In this document: in pieces, positions 1 through 8,018 of the stretch
How the letters are laid out: each line of letters begins with the position of its first letter
How positions within the stretch are numbered: the first letter of the stretch is position 1
Assembly: GCA_001509335.1 (NCBI GenBank)
Contig: LGGY01000127.1
Location: 1 to 27,176 of the forward strand
Source of the DNA: Fidelibacterota bacterium 46_43
Lineage (GTDB): Bacteria > Fidelibacterota > Fidelibacteria > Fidelibacterales > Fidelibacteraceae
Reading direction: 5' to 3'
Length of the DNA stretch: 27,176 nucleotides
Translations under genes and position numbers: made by a program
The notes under the pieces: model-generated
Told to the model about the DNA's origin: nothing
What the model saw: the letters and a program-made list of their open reading frames with translations, nothing else
Database searches by the model: none

Positions 1-322
1 AAAAAAGACGCACATGATAGGGGCGTTTTGAATTGGCGTATATATTCCAGAAATTCCAGTAATTGTAGACACCTAAATCATACAATTCCGGATCGATACA
101 GTAAGCCAGAGGCCCTGCCAGTGTTTTGGGATAGCCTCTGATCTCCATCTGCATGAGTTCGGCAAAACGGGGTGTATTCTGATAACCCAGACCAATATTG
201 GAAATATTATAGTAAAAATAAAAATGATGATCCTCAATCACCAATTCGGTTCGGTTAATCTCTGATGCTGCCAGGGGTGCTATTACGGCTGTAATGAGTA
301 ATGTGTATTTAATGAATCGCAT
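1..322 (-). CDS. Secreted protein of unknown function (3' end outside window)
   Basis: I do not recognise a family. The frame runs open from an ATG at 322 to the window edge, giving the first 107 residues. The N-terminus (MRFIKYTLLITAVIAPLAAS) is a good signal peptide with an Ala-rich cleavage region, so export is likely. The mature part is rich in Tyr, Phe, Asn and Trp, as in envelope or outer-membrane proteins. The start lies 40 bases inside the 3' end of the upstream gene (stop at 283-285), so translation is probably coupled. No strong ribosome binding site is visible, and a slightly different start cannot be excluded. It is the last visible gene of the left-going string. The call as a real gene rests on the open frame, signal peptide and operon position. 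Confidence 0.6.
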   Translation of the reverse strand, partial: MRFIKYTLLITAVIAPLAASEINRTELVIEDHHFYFYYNISNIGLGYQNTPRFAELMQMEIRGYPKTLAGPLAYCIDPELYDLGVYNYWNFWNIYANSKRPYHVRLF

Positions 323-1026
323 AATGAATCAGGGTAGTTTTCATATTGACTGTAGCGTTCCCTTATCCGGATTTCCATCTGCTTATCAACAGTGATGATA
401 TGGCTTAGGGATTGCATCCCAAAGCGGATGATCCGTCCCTTTTCATCGTAGGTGTTGAAGATTTCAATCTCCATTTTGGTAAGGCCTTCCGGGAGAGGAT
501 GGGGCTCAAGAGCCATTTTTATAATTCCGTATGTTTTGGGATCTATCCAGGCCATGCCCTTCATGAGTCCGGAAGTTTCACCGCGGGGAATAAATTCCAA
601 AAGGCGCATGTCCGTGTTGTTCAAAGAGGCTTTTCCCAAATCCCGGATCATGTAGTAACGATAAAAATTTTCATCGTAGAAGTCTGGTATGTTTTCCCGT
701 GATAGAAGTGTGTCCGCTTTTAGTAACGTATCAACCGGCGACCCATTGATGAGGAGTGTTTCATACATCCGGACAATAGGCTGATTTTTATTATGGTATT
801 CTTGTCCCCTAAAGGTCAGGAGGGTGCTCAGGGTGTCTTCACGAATGATCTGTTCCCGAAGAAAAGTAAACTTATAACAACCCAGGGATTGAAGGTCCTT
901 TTCCCGTTTTATCCGTACATTTTGCAGAAATTGCTCAAAGGCATAGATACGCTGGGGAAAAAGTTTGGCCGGAAGCAAGAAAAGGACTATGATTAGGAAT
1001 ATCATGATGTAAAAATTTTTTTTCAT
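283..1026 (-). CDS. Exported protein of unknown function, possibly LolA-like fold
   Basis: The 247-residue product begins with a Lys-rich start and a long hydrophobic segment (about residues 5-24), a signal peptide or membrane anchor. The rest is soluble and presumably periplasmic. The region around residues 140-175, with 'RLLEFIPRG' and 'GMAWIDPKTYGIIKM', resembles the strand pattern of outer-membrane lipoprotein-sorting (LolA/LolB-type) folds, where such strands report how a lipid-binding sheet is built. That resemblance is my inference from short stretches and is weak. The start ATG overlaps the stop of the upstream gene by four bases (ATGA), so the two are translationally coupled. The 3' end overlaps the next gene. 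Function unknown. Confidence 0.8.
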   Translation of the reverse strand: MKKNFYIMIFLIIVLFLLPAKLFPQRIYAFEQFLQNVRIKREKDLQSLGCYKFTFLREQIIREDTLSTLLTFRGQEYHNKNQPIVRMYETLLINGSPVDTLLKADTLLSRENIPDFYDENFYRYYMIRDLGKASLNNTDMRLLEFIPRGETSGLMKGMAWIDPKTYGIIKMALEPHPLPEGLTKMEIEIFNTYDEKGRIIRFGMQSLSHIITVDKQMEIRIRERYSQYENYPDSLCDSLNTHYSLQP

Positions 1027-1457
1027 CGTTCCACCAGGGCTGTGATTTGGCCGCCGGGGAGGATAAACAGGGCTTTTTTACCTTCCCCGGATCTCTCTTC
1101 CGGTGCTGCTACGATCCGGGCCGGGGAAGCCAGAATTTCATCCCAGGTCCGGTCTATATCACTCACATGCATAACAAGGGTGTCTGTGCCGGCGATTCCA
1201 TCCCTTATGACAAATCCCTTATCGAAAACATAAGAGGTCTTACCTTTTGTGATCACGGGTCCAACCTTTTTCATGCGAAGCACTTCCTCAAAAAAATAAG
1301 CATCTGCTTCAGGATCCTGTGACGGAATGATCCATTCTCCGGACAGAATAAGAGGTTCTTCAGGCAGGTTCCGGATCAGGGTTGTATTGAAAAACCAGAT
1401 AATAACAGCAATAAGGATCAGGATTGCCGAAACCCGTTGTATAGGACTAATGCTCAT
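1023..1457 (-). CDS. Small membrane-anchored protein of unknown function
   Basis: A 144-residue protein with one clear transmembrane helix (about residues 8-26), then a roughly 115-residue domain probably facing the periplasm. No cysteine lipobox and no catalytic motif is visible. The start overlaps the 3' end of the CPBP protease gene by 11 bases and the stop overlaps the next gene start by four, so it is embedded in the operon. I do not recognise a family. The anchor plus the small beta-rich domain would suit an envelope accessory factor, but nothing in the sequence fixes a role. Confidence 0.8.
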   Translation of the reverse strand: MSISPIQRVSAILILIAVIIWFFNTTLIRNLPEEPLILSGEWIIPSQDPEADAYFFEEVLRMKKVGPVITKGKTSYVFDKGFVIRDGIAGTDTLVMHVSDIDRTWDEILASPARIVAAPEERSGEGKKALFILPGGQITALVER

Positions 1458-2124
1458 GGAAAAAGACCTTTGCAGCTTTGGGAAAAACGAAGAGATTTAC
1501 CAGGTTTACACTCAGATGAATTCCCCATGGCATGATAAGACTCTGCCGGGTGACAGTAAAATATGAGAGGATGAGACTGGTGATGAAGATCCAAACGGTG
1601 GCGCTCATCTGCTGGATATTTGTGTGGACAAAGGCAAAAATAGCAGACAGGAGCAGTGCTGCCCAAAGCCAGTGATTCCACAGGGGGATCAGGGCCATTA
1701 AAAGGTATCCACGAAACAGAATCTCTTCCACCATGGAGGCGCTCAGGTTAATGGCAAAAGCCCAGCGACGTTGGACGGGGGTTTGGGGGATGAGCTCATC
1801 CTGCCGGGACAGGTGCTCAGCCGGGGATTCGCCCTTGATGCGACTGATAAGCCATTCCAGCAAAAGAAAAAGGAAGGAAAGAAGGGCTCCTGCCAAAAGG
1901 CCTCGGACCAGATCCGGGATCAGATTTTCCAGAGTAAATAATTCACCTACACGGGATAACCACTGGTATAAAGACTGGTATTTCAAAGGATTTATGGAAT
2001 AGAAAAGCCAGACAATGGCCGGAACGGCAGCTGCAAAGAGCCATAAAAAGATCTGCTGATAGAATCCGATCGGACTCCAAACCAATGAGGCAGAAATTTT
2101 AAGATCATTCGGATCTTTGTCCAT
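1447..2124 (-). CDS. CPBP family intramembrane metalloprotease (CAAX protease/Abi type)
   Basis: A 225-residue polytopic membrane protein carrying the three CPBP signatures in order: EExxxR at residues 133-138 (in VEEILFRGY), FxxxH at 163-167 (in FAFVH), and a third His/Asn motif at 203-207 (HLSVN). In this superfamily (Rce1 and bacterial relatives) these residues form the membrane-embedded active site. Several bacterial members act in maturation or immunity of secreted peptides, but most have no known substrate. Hydrophobic helices lie at about 25-43, 75-95, 125-150, 152-170 and 175-190. It starts 17 bases after the TlpA-like gene with an AAGGAAA ribosome site, so it probably shares that transcript. 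The family call is firm; the substrate is unknown. Confidence 0.9.
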   Translation of the reverse strand: MDKDPNDLKISASLVWSPIGFYQQIFLWLFAAAVPAIVWLFYSINPLKYQSLYQWLSRVGELFTLENLIPDLVRGLLAGALLSFLFLLLEWLISRIKGESPAEHLSRQDELIPQTPVQRRWAFAINLSASMVEEILFRGYLLMALIPLWNHWLWAALLLSAIFAFVHTNIQQMSATVWIFITSLILSYFTVTRQSLIMPWGIHLSVNLVNLFVFPKAAKVFFHEH

Positions 2125-2141
2125 GTTTCCTTATCACAGGG

Positions 2142-2630
2142 TTACAGGATTTTTTTGATTTCTTCCTCCCAGAAAGACCTGGGACGATAGCCGGTTATTT
2201 TATTCACTATCCGACCCTTTTTGTCGATGATAAAGGTAGTGGGAATGCTTTGAAAATTGTCGTAATTCTGAATCACTTCCGGTGTAAACATCACAATAGG
2301 ATATTGAATTCCCATGTTCTGAATATATTTATCCACAGCATCCCAGCCGGCCTGATCAACCGAAACACCGACGATCATAAGACCGTCTTCTTTATATTCA
2401 TCGTATAAATCGATAAAATCTGGAATTTCCCGTTGACAGGGCGGGCACCAGGTTGCCCAGAAGTTTAAAATAACCATTTTCCCTTTTTGATCAGACAAAG
2501 TAAAGGTTTCCCCATATCCGTTACGGAGTGTGAAATCCGGTGCGTCTTTCAGGTTTTCCTTGTTCTTGTTACATCCCGTCAGCATTATGGCCAGGGCCAG
2601 CATAGGAATCACAAACCAGCTTTTTTTCAT
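2142..2630 (-). CDS. TlpA/ResA-like thioredoxin-fold lipoprotein
   Basis: A 162-residue envelope thiol-disulfide oxidoreductase. The N-terminus is a lipoprotein signal ending in the lipobox LTGC, so Cys20 is the likely lipidated residue. The thioredoxin-like domain follows, with the redox motif WCPPC (Cys62, Cys65) inside FWATWCPPCQREIP and the cis-Pro region IPTTFIIDKKG. Family members keep periplasmic thiols reduced, for example in cytochrome c maturation, or repair extracytoplasmic proteins; the actual partner here cannot be read. The start follows an AGGAGA ribosome site and a perfect 14-bp inverted repeat that lies between this gene and aroQ. The gene probably begins a functionally different block after the aromatic genes. 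Confidence 0.92.
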   Translation of the reverse strand: MKKSWFVIPMLALAIMLTGCNKNKENLKDAPDFTLRNGYGETFTLSDQKGKMVILNFWATWCPPCQREIPDFIDLYDEYKEDGLMIVGVSVDQAGWDAVDKYIQNMGIQYPIVMFTPEVIQNYDNFQSIPTTFIIDKKGRIVNKITGYRPRSFWEEEIKKIL

Positions 2631-2644
2631 TTTATGTCTCCTGA

Positions 2645-2699
2645 TTTTTCTTTTAACCTTTAAAACATCTTGTTTGTTTTTGGGCGGTTAAAAGAAAAA
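2645..2699. repeat. Perfect 14-bp inverted repeat between aroQ and the tlpA-like gene
   Basis: Arms TTTTTCTTTTAACC (2645-2658) and GGTTAAAAGAAAAA (2686-2699) are exact reverse complements separated by 27 bases. On the minus-strand transcript the stem starts a few bases after the aroQ stop and ends just before the ribosome site of the tlpA-like gene. It has no GC-rich core and no clean U-run after the stem, so it is not a standard intrinsic terminator. A role in mRNA processing, stability or translation control is inferred. Confidence 0.7.
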
Positions 2700-2702
2700 A
2701 AG

Positions 2703-3170
2703 TTACAACCCCGGGGATTTCAGCCGGGCAACGAGAAATTCCAGACCTTCCAGGTAACTCTGTTCTTTTTTTCCGGTAAATGTTGCCATGCACACATCCC
2801 GGATCATGGATTTGCGGCGAAAGGATTCACGTGATTGAATATCAGACAAATGGATTTCCACCACTGGGATTTTTATCAGCTCAATGGCATCCCGGATGGC
2901 AATGCTGGTATGGGTATAAGCAGCCGGATTTATCAGGATGCCATCCACATACTTCCGCTGCCGTTGCAACAGGGTTACCAGTTCCCCTTCGTGGTTGGTC
3001 TGATAAAATTTCACATCCACATCCAGTTCCCGGGCTTTTTTTCGGATGAGCGTGTTCAGCTTGTCCAACGTCAAACGGCCATAGTGCCTGGGGTCCCGGT
3101 GCCCCAGGAGATTCAGATTGGGGCCATGAAGGACAAGGATTTTAAGTTTTTTTTCAGATATTGCTGACAA
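2703..3170 (-). CDS. aroQ: 3-dehydroquinate dehydratase, type II
   Basis: Converts 3-dehydroquinate to 3-dehydroshikimate in the cytoplasm, step 3 of the shikimate pathway. The 155-residue length fits the type II (dodecameric) family. Signatures appear in order: GPNLNLLGHRDPRHYG with the catalytic-loop Arg25 and Tyr30, NPAAYTHTS (Asn81, His87) and EIHLSDIQSRESFRR (His107 plus Arg residues). Its start lies 17 bases inside aroB, so it is translated as part of the aromatic operon. It is the last aromatic gene before the inverted repeat at 2645-2699. The enzyme call is secure from motifs and from its operon partners. Confidence 0.96.
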   Translation of the reverse strand: MSAISEKKLKILVLHGPNLNLLGHRDPRHYGRLTLDKLNTLIRKKARELDVDVKFYQTNHEGELVTLLQRQRKYVDGILINPAAYTHTSIAIRDAIELIKIPVVEIHLSDIQSRESFRRKSMIRDVCMATFTGKKEQSYLEGLEFLVARLKSPGL

Positions 3171-4263
3171 ACTGAAGGTCCTTTACCCATTCAAGGGTTT
3201 CATAAATCATAGATTTGGGGACATCATCCCGGATCACAGAGTCACCGATTTTTTGTAGAAGGACAAACTGGATTTTACCGTTCCGTACCTTTTTGTCGTG
3301 TGTCATGGCTTCGTACATCCGGTCAGTGTCGTATTTTTTCAGGGTTCCGGGAATGGGAATCCGTCGTAGGTGCTGAATATATTGCTGAGAGATTTCCCCG
3401 GGAAGAAGTCCCATGTCGGTACTAAGTTTTAGGGCGGCGCACATACCGATAATAACTGCCTCGCCGTGGGTGTAGGTTCCGTAACCTGCCGTATGTTCCA
3501 CTGCATGGCCGATGGTATGACCAAAATTCAACACCATCCGCAAATTGCTTTCATGTTCATCGGCCGAAACAATGAAGGATTTGATCTCAATGGCCCGGAT
3601 AATGGCAGCATTCACATGGTCCAGATTTTTCAGGGTCAGAATGTCGTAAAAATTTTCCAGAAGGAATTGCGTAAAAATGCGATCCCGGATAAATCCGTAT
3701 TTAATGACTTCTCCAAAGCCGGAAACCCGTTGGCGGAATTCCAGGGTTTTAAGGACCGTCGGATCGACGATCACGATTTTCGGCTGATAGATGGCACCGA
3801 TCAGGTTTTTTCCCCGGGTATGGTTGATGCCCACTTTCCCGCCAATGGAAGAATCCACCTGGGCCAAAAGGGTTGTGGGAATCTGTACCAGATTCATGCC
3901 CCGGTACATGGTAGCGGCCAGAAAACCGGCGGTATCCCCCACTACGCCGCCTCCGAGGGCGATGATGGTGGATCCCCGGTCCATCTTTAAATCCAGCATG
4001 GTATCATACAGATACTGTACTGTTTTCAGGTTCTTGTTGGTTTCTCCGCTGGGCATGAGAATATACTGAACCTGAAACCCCTCTTTTTTCAGTGATATTT
4101 CCACAACATCCTTATAAAGGGCTGAGACATTCTGACTGGATACCAGCACTACCTGGGGATTGATATTCAATTGTTTCAAAATGCTTCCCACCGTGGGAAG
4201 ACTTTCGTTCTTTACATAGATGGGGTAACTGCGTTCGTGAAGATCTACTCGTATTTTATGCAT
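3154..4263 (-). CDS. aroB: 3-dehydroquinate synthase
   Basis: Cyclises DAHP to 3-dehydroquinate with NAD and a divalent metal, step 2 of the shikimate pathway. The 369-residue product has the nucleotide-binding stretch ALGGGVVGDTAGF (about 102-114) and PTTLLAQVDSSIGGKVGIN (about 129-147). The metal ligands of the family are visible as Glu185 (in GFGEVIKYG), His249 (in NFGHTIGHA) and His266 (in THGEAV). Length and motif order match standard AroB. It overlaps aroK by eight bases and aroQ by 17, consistent with tight translational coupling. No odd substitution was noticed. Confidence 0.97.
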   Translation of the reverse strand: MHKIRVDLHERSYPIYVKNESLPTVGSILKQLNINPQVVLVSSQNVSALYKDVVEISLKKEGFQVQYILMPSGETNKNLKTVQYLYDTMLDLKMDRGSTIIALGGGVVGDTAGFLAATMYRGMNLVQIPTTLLAQVDSSIGGKVGINHTRGKNLIGAIYQPKIVIVDPTVLKTLEFRQRVSGFGEVIKYGFIRDRIFTQFLLENFYDILTLKNLDHVNAAIIRAIEIKSFIVSADEHESNLRMVLNFGHTIGHAVEHTAGYGTYTHGEAVIIGMCAALKLSTDMGLLPGEISQQYIQHLRRIPIPGTLKKYDTDRMYEAMTHDKKVRNGKIQFVLLQKIGDSVIRDDVPKSMIYETLEWVKDLQFVSNI

Positions 4264-4768
4264 TGTTTTTTTCTACTTTTTCAAGGATTTCACGGACAAT
4301 GTCTCCGATGCTTTTTCCGTCGGTTTGAATATAATAATCTGCTTGTTTATAAACAAAAGTCCGTTTCTCAAGAATTTCCTGAATGTGATCAAGGCGGAGA
4401 GGCCGGGGCAGCAGGGGTCTGTTGTTACTCGTTTGAACACGATGCAGGATCGTCCGGGGTTCAGCCTGCAGCCAGATGACTACTCCTGTAGATTGCATCC
4501 ATTCCCGGTTCCCTTCATCCAGTGGAAAACCACCGCCTGTGGCAATGACCATATCAGGGGTACTAAGAACAGGATTATGTTTAATTTTCCTTTCCAGTTC
4601 CCGGAAAGCAGATTCACCTTCTGTCCGGAAAATGTCCGGAATGCTTTTTCCTGTTTTTTTTTCCAGATAAAGGTCCAGATCCACAAAGGGACATTTGAGG
4701 GACTCTGCCAGGGCCTGGCCGACCTTGGTCTTGCCGGTCCCCATCATGCCTGTCAGAAAGATGATCAT
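4256..4768 (-). CDS. aroK: Shikimate kinase
   Basis: Phosphorylates shikimate to shikimate 3-phosphate with ATP, step 5 of the pathway. The 170-residue protein has the Walker A loop GMMGTGKT (residues 7-14), the DxD substrate/metal motif at Asp30 and Asp32 (FVDLDLYLE), the FRELE segment with Arg57, and the GGG loop (78-80). The lid carries NNRPLLP. Size and motif order match the AroK/AroL family; I use aroK as the generic symbol. Its start overlaps the aroC stop by four bases (ATGA) and its end overlaps aroB by eight, so it is in the middle of a coupled string. Confidence 0.96.
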   Translation of the reverse strand: MIIFLTGMMGTGKTKVGQALAESLKCPFVDLDLYLEKKTGKSIPDIFRTEGESAFRELERKIKHNPVLSTPDMVIATGGGFPLDEGNREWMQSTGVVIWLQAEPRTILHRVQTSNNRPLLPRPLRLDHIQEILEKRTFVYKQADYYIQTDGKSIGDIVREILEKVEKNNA

Positions 4769-5904
4769 TGGGATGCATCCCGGTGCTTCAGCGTTTCGTC
4801 CCAGCTGTCCCCGCCAAATTTCATGAGAAAAGCTTCAAGAAGTGGAATGGCCGTGACATTTTCAGCTACCACAGAGGCTGCGGGAACGGCACAACTGTCT
4901 GTCCGTTCTTTATGTGCGTAGGTTTGTTTTCCGGTCTTTAAATCCACACTGGCCAGTGGTTTGGCAAGGGTGGGAATGGGTTTCATCACGGCGGAAAAAA
5001 TCAGGTCACACCCGTTGCTCATGCCGCCTTCAATACCGCCGCTGTGGTTGGTGCTGCGGATTATTTTTCCATCTTTTATTTCAAAGGGATCATGAACACG
5101 GCTTCCGGGGATTTCAGCGACTTTAAAACCCAGACCGAATTCGATTCCGCGAATGGCGGGGATTCCCAGGATATGAGCGGAAATCATGGATGTGAGACGC
5201 TCGTTCCATTGAGTATGGCTTCCCAGCCCAACCGGCAAATTTTGGACGACAACACGGAACAGACCACCCAGAGAATCTCCCTCTTTCCGGGCTGTATCAA
5301 TGACTTCCATCATTCTTTTTTCAGTTTTTGGGTCCGGACAGCGAACCGGGGAGTTTTCAGCCTGATTCCATTCGGTAATCGGAGGTAAGTTAGCTGGATC
5401 CATTCCGGCGATACCAATCTGCGTGACGACGGAATGAAAGGAGATCCCGACATTTTCCAGGAACTGACGGCATATCGCTCCGGCAACCGTTCGGACTGCT
5501 GTTTCCCTGGCACTGGCCCGCTCCAGAATATTCCGAAGGTCGTCGGTTTTATACTTCAGCATGCCTGCGTAATCCGCATGACCGGGTCGGGGAATTGAAA
5601 TTTTTTCCGACACATCTGCCTGAACCGGATCCATTGTTTCTTTCCAGTTTTCAAAATCACGATTTCGAATGATACAGGAAAGAGGACTCCCCAGGGTTAT
5701 GCTGTTTCTCAGCCCGGAAAGGATTTCTACCTGGTCCTTTTCAATTGTCATCCGGCCGCCTCGCCCGTAACCTTTTTGACGACGGCTCAGCTGATGATTG
5801 ATTTCATCTACATTCAGCTGAAATCCTGCCGGAAGTCCATGGATGATTACACTAAGCGCCGGTCCGTGACTTTCACCGGCGGTAATACATTGGATTCGTT
5901 TCAT
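4765..5904 (-). CDS. aroC: Chorismate synthase
   Basis: Makes chorismate from EPSP using reduced FMN, the last common step of aromatic biosynthesis. The 379-residue protein shows family signatures along its length: TAGESHGPALSVIIHGLPAG near the N-terminus, RRQKGYGRGGRM, RPGHADYAGMLKY, the ERASARETAVR segment and GGIEGGMSNG. The length is slightly above many bacterial enzymes but within the family. It overlaps aroE upstream and aroK downstream by four bases each. The call is secure. Confidence 0.97.
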   Translation of the reverse strand: MKRIQCITAGESHGPALSVIIHGLPAGFQLNVDEINHQLSRRQKGYGRGGRMTIEKDQVEILSGLRNSITLGSPLSCIIRNRDFENWKETMDPVQADVSEKISIPRPGHADYAGMLKYKTDDLRNILERASARETAVRTVAGAICRQFLENVGISFHSVVTQIGIAGMDPANLPPITEWNQAENSPVRCPDPKTEKRMMEVIDTARKEGDSLGGLFRVVVQNLPVGLGSHTQWNERLTSMISAHILGIPAIRGIEFGLGFKVAEIPGSRVHDPFEIKDGKIIRSTNHSGGIEGGMSNGCDLIFSAVMKPIPTLAKPLASVDLKTGKQTYAHKERTDSCAVPAASVVAENVTAIPLLEAFLMKFGGDSWDETLKHRDASQ

Positions 5905-6728
5905 GTTGACATCCCTGCTTGTTTTATGATCTCCCGGCGAAGTGATTCCCGGTTGATTTTTTTTATGATGCCGGGATCGTTCCGCCAGATGGCCTGACTG
6001 TCCAGCGCCTGCTCAATGAGAAGTCCAAGCCCATCCTCCGTTTCTATACCGTATTTTAGGAAATAGCGTTGGAAATGAGTGGGCAGGGGCGCGTAATTCA
6101 AATCAAGAAAGCGGTCTCCCGTCTTCGGTATGACCTGAAACCCAGCCGGAATATCCGGATGGTTGACTGAACCTGCCGGTGTTGCATTGATCCAAAGGGT
6201 TGATACGGAGTAGATTTCTTTTTCTGAATAGGGCAGCAGATTGAATCGGGCGCAGAATGTCCGGATAGCTTCAGGTGATCTTCCGGCAATATAGATGGCA
6301 TGAATCTTATGGGCTTTCAGGGCATTGACAACTGCCGGAGCTACGCCACCGTATCCAAACAGAACATAGCGGTTAAATGTTGTGTATCCACCGTTTTTTA
6401 AAATCCGGACCATCCCCGTCATGTCTGTGTTCCAGGCCTGAATCCCCAAAGGGGAAAAATACAGTGTATTTGCAGCACCGCATTCTTTTGCACTGATATC
6501 CTGTTGTCGGGTATAGGCGAGGACCTCTTTTTTATAGGGGATGGTGATGTTAACGCCTGTATATCCCTCCTTTTGCAGCCGGGTCAGGTTTTTTTTCAGA
6601 TCAGATGGCGGAATATCAAATCGCTCATAACGGAGTGAAGGCAGGCCGGTTTCCCGGCCAATAAGGGTGTGAAGTTTCGGACTGATGGAGTAGGCAATAT
6701 GATGCCCGATAAGTCCCAGTTTCATCAC
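5901..6728 (-). CDS. aroE: Shikimate dehydrogenase
   Basis: Reduces 3-dehydroshikimate to shikimate with NADPH, step 4. The 275-residue product starts with GLIGHHIAYSISPKLH, the substrate-binding region with the two Ser residues of the family, followed by NITIPYKKEV with the catalytic Lys, GAANTLYF, and NTDMTG with the partner Asp. The nucleotide-binding loop reads FGYGGVAPAVV, a mild variation on the usual GAGGAA pattern. It begins directly after the aroA stop with no spacer and overlaps aroC by four bases. Motifs, length and context agree; the exact cofactor preference cannot be read. Confidence 0.95.
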   Translation of the reverse strand: MMKLGLIGHHIAYSISPKLHTLIGRETGLPSLRYERFDIPPSDLKKNLTRLQKEGYTGVNITIPYKKEVLAYTRQQDISAKECGAANTLYFSPLGIQAWNTDMTGMVRILKNGGYTTFNRYVLFGYGGVAPAVVNALKAHKIHAIYIAGRSPEAIRTFCARFNLLPYSEKEIYSVSTLWINATPAGSVNHPDIPAGFQVIPKTGDRFLDLNYAPLPTHFQRYFLKYGIETEDGLGLLIEQALDSQAIWRNDPGIIKKINRESLRREIIKQAGMST

Positions 6729-8018
6729 TTACTGCCGGATTTTTTCAAGGGTGCTGAAGAAATCCGGGTAGCTGATATCTACAACTGAATAATCTTCGAT
6801 ATTCACCGGGTCTGAAGCAATCAATCCGGCAATGGCCATGGTCATGGCAATCCGGTGGTCCATATAGGCTTTCACTGTCCCGCCATGAAGAGGGGTGGGG
6901 CCTTGGATGGTCATTCCATCTTCGTATTCCTCGATCTCGGCACCCAGGGCTTTCAAACAGGCAACGGTTGTAGCGATGCGGTCACTCTCTTTTACCCGCA
7001 GTTCCCGGGCGCCGCGGATGCGCGTGATGCCCTTTGCCTGGGTGGCGATGAGAGCCAGTATGGGGATTTCATCAATGAGGCCGGGAATGCTTCTGGATGA
7101 GATGGAAAATCCCTGGAGTTCTGAACTTTTAACAACAATATCGCCATAGGGTTCATAACTTCTTGTCTCTTCACTGCAACTGATATCTGCACCGGCTTTC
7201 TGCAAAAGCCGAAGAAAAGCAATACGTGTAGGGTTCAGGCTAACATTGTTTAGCACAATACGGCTTTTAGGCAATAAAAGAGCCGCCGCCACCCAGAATG
7301 CTGCCGAAGAAGGATCGGCAGGCACATTATATTCAAATCCGGGGACCGGCCGTTTCAGGGTATGAACTGTCCACGTGTTTTTCTTTTTGAAGATAGGAAT
7401 ACCCAGCATTTTCATCATCCGTTCCGTATGATCCCGGCACTGGACAGGTTCAGTCACATGGGTTTTCCCTTCAGCCAGTAGACCTGCCAGCAAAATGGCA
7501 GATTTAACCTGAGCACTGGCCACTGGAAGGGTATAGCGGATCCCTTTGAGTTTTGAGGGGAAAATGGTTAATGGCAAATGGCCTTCGGTGCTTTTAAAGA
7601 GGGCATTCATTTGAGTCAGGGGCTCAATAATCCGTCCCATGGGCCTGCGGGAGAGGGATTCGTCACCATATAGTACCGATTCAAAAGATTGCCCGGCAAG
7701 AAGTCCTGTAAGGAGGCGGGTCGTGGTTCCGGAGTTGCCGCAATTTAAAGCAACCCTATCCTCTCCAGACCAGCCATGTAGTCCCGGACTTTTAACATTG
7801 ACGGTATAGCGTCCCAGCTGGAAATGGACGCCTACTTTTTGCAGACAGGCGATAGTAGAAAGGACATCCACTCCGGTATTCAGGTGGCAGATTTTGGATT
7901 TACCTCTGGCAATAGCGGCAAAAATCAGAGCCCGGTGACTGATAGATTTGTCCCCCGGCAGTGAAATGTTTCCACGGACTCGTTCAGCGGGTGTTATTTG
8001 GCAGGTGTTTTCAATCAT
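6729..8018 (-). CDS. aroA: 3-phosphoshikimate 1-carboxyvinyltransferase (EPSP synthase)
   Basis: Joins PEP to shikimate 3-phosphate to make EPSP, step 6. The 429-residue protein has PGDKSISHRALI near the N-terminus, NCGNSGTTTRLLTGLLAG, GDESLSRRPMGR, SAQVKSAILLAGL, the catalytic Asp in LIDEIPILAL, RVKESDRIA and the C-terminal YMDHRIAM. These are the standard PEP and S3P contacts of AroA. It overlaps the TyrA-PheA-like gene by eight bases and abuts aroE. No key residue appears to be missing. Confidence 0.97.
   Translation of the reverse strand: MIENTCQITPAERVRGNISLPGDKSISHRALIFAAIARGKSKICHLNTGVDVLSTIACLQKVGVHFQLGRYTVNVKSPGLHGWSGEDRVALNCGNSGTTTRLLTGLLAGQSFESVLYGDESLSRRPMGRIIEPLTQMNALFKSTEGHLPLTIFPSKLKGIRYTLPVASAQVKSAILLAGLLAEGKTHVTEPVQCRDHTERMMKMLGIPIFKKKNTWTVHTLKRPVPGFEYNVPADPSSAAFWVAAALLLPKSRIVLNNVSLNPTRIAFLRLLQKAGADISCSEETRSYEPYGDIVVKSSELQGFSISSRSIPGLIDEIPILALIATQAKGITRIRGARELRVKESDRIATTVACLKALGAEIEEYEDGMTIQGPTPLHGGTVKAYMDHRIAMTMAIAGLIASDPVNIEDYSVVDISYPDFFSTLEKIRQ

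Noticed and set aside
3466..3990. Open frame of 174 codons on the plus strand inside aroB
   Set aside because: aroB is fully supported by motifs on the other strand and this frame has no start signals or recognisable product.
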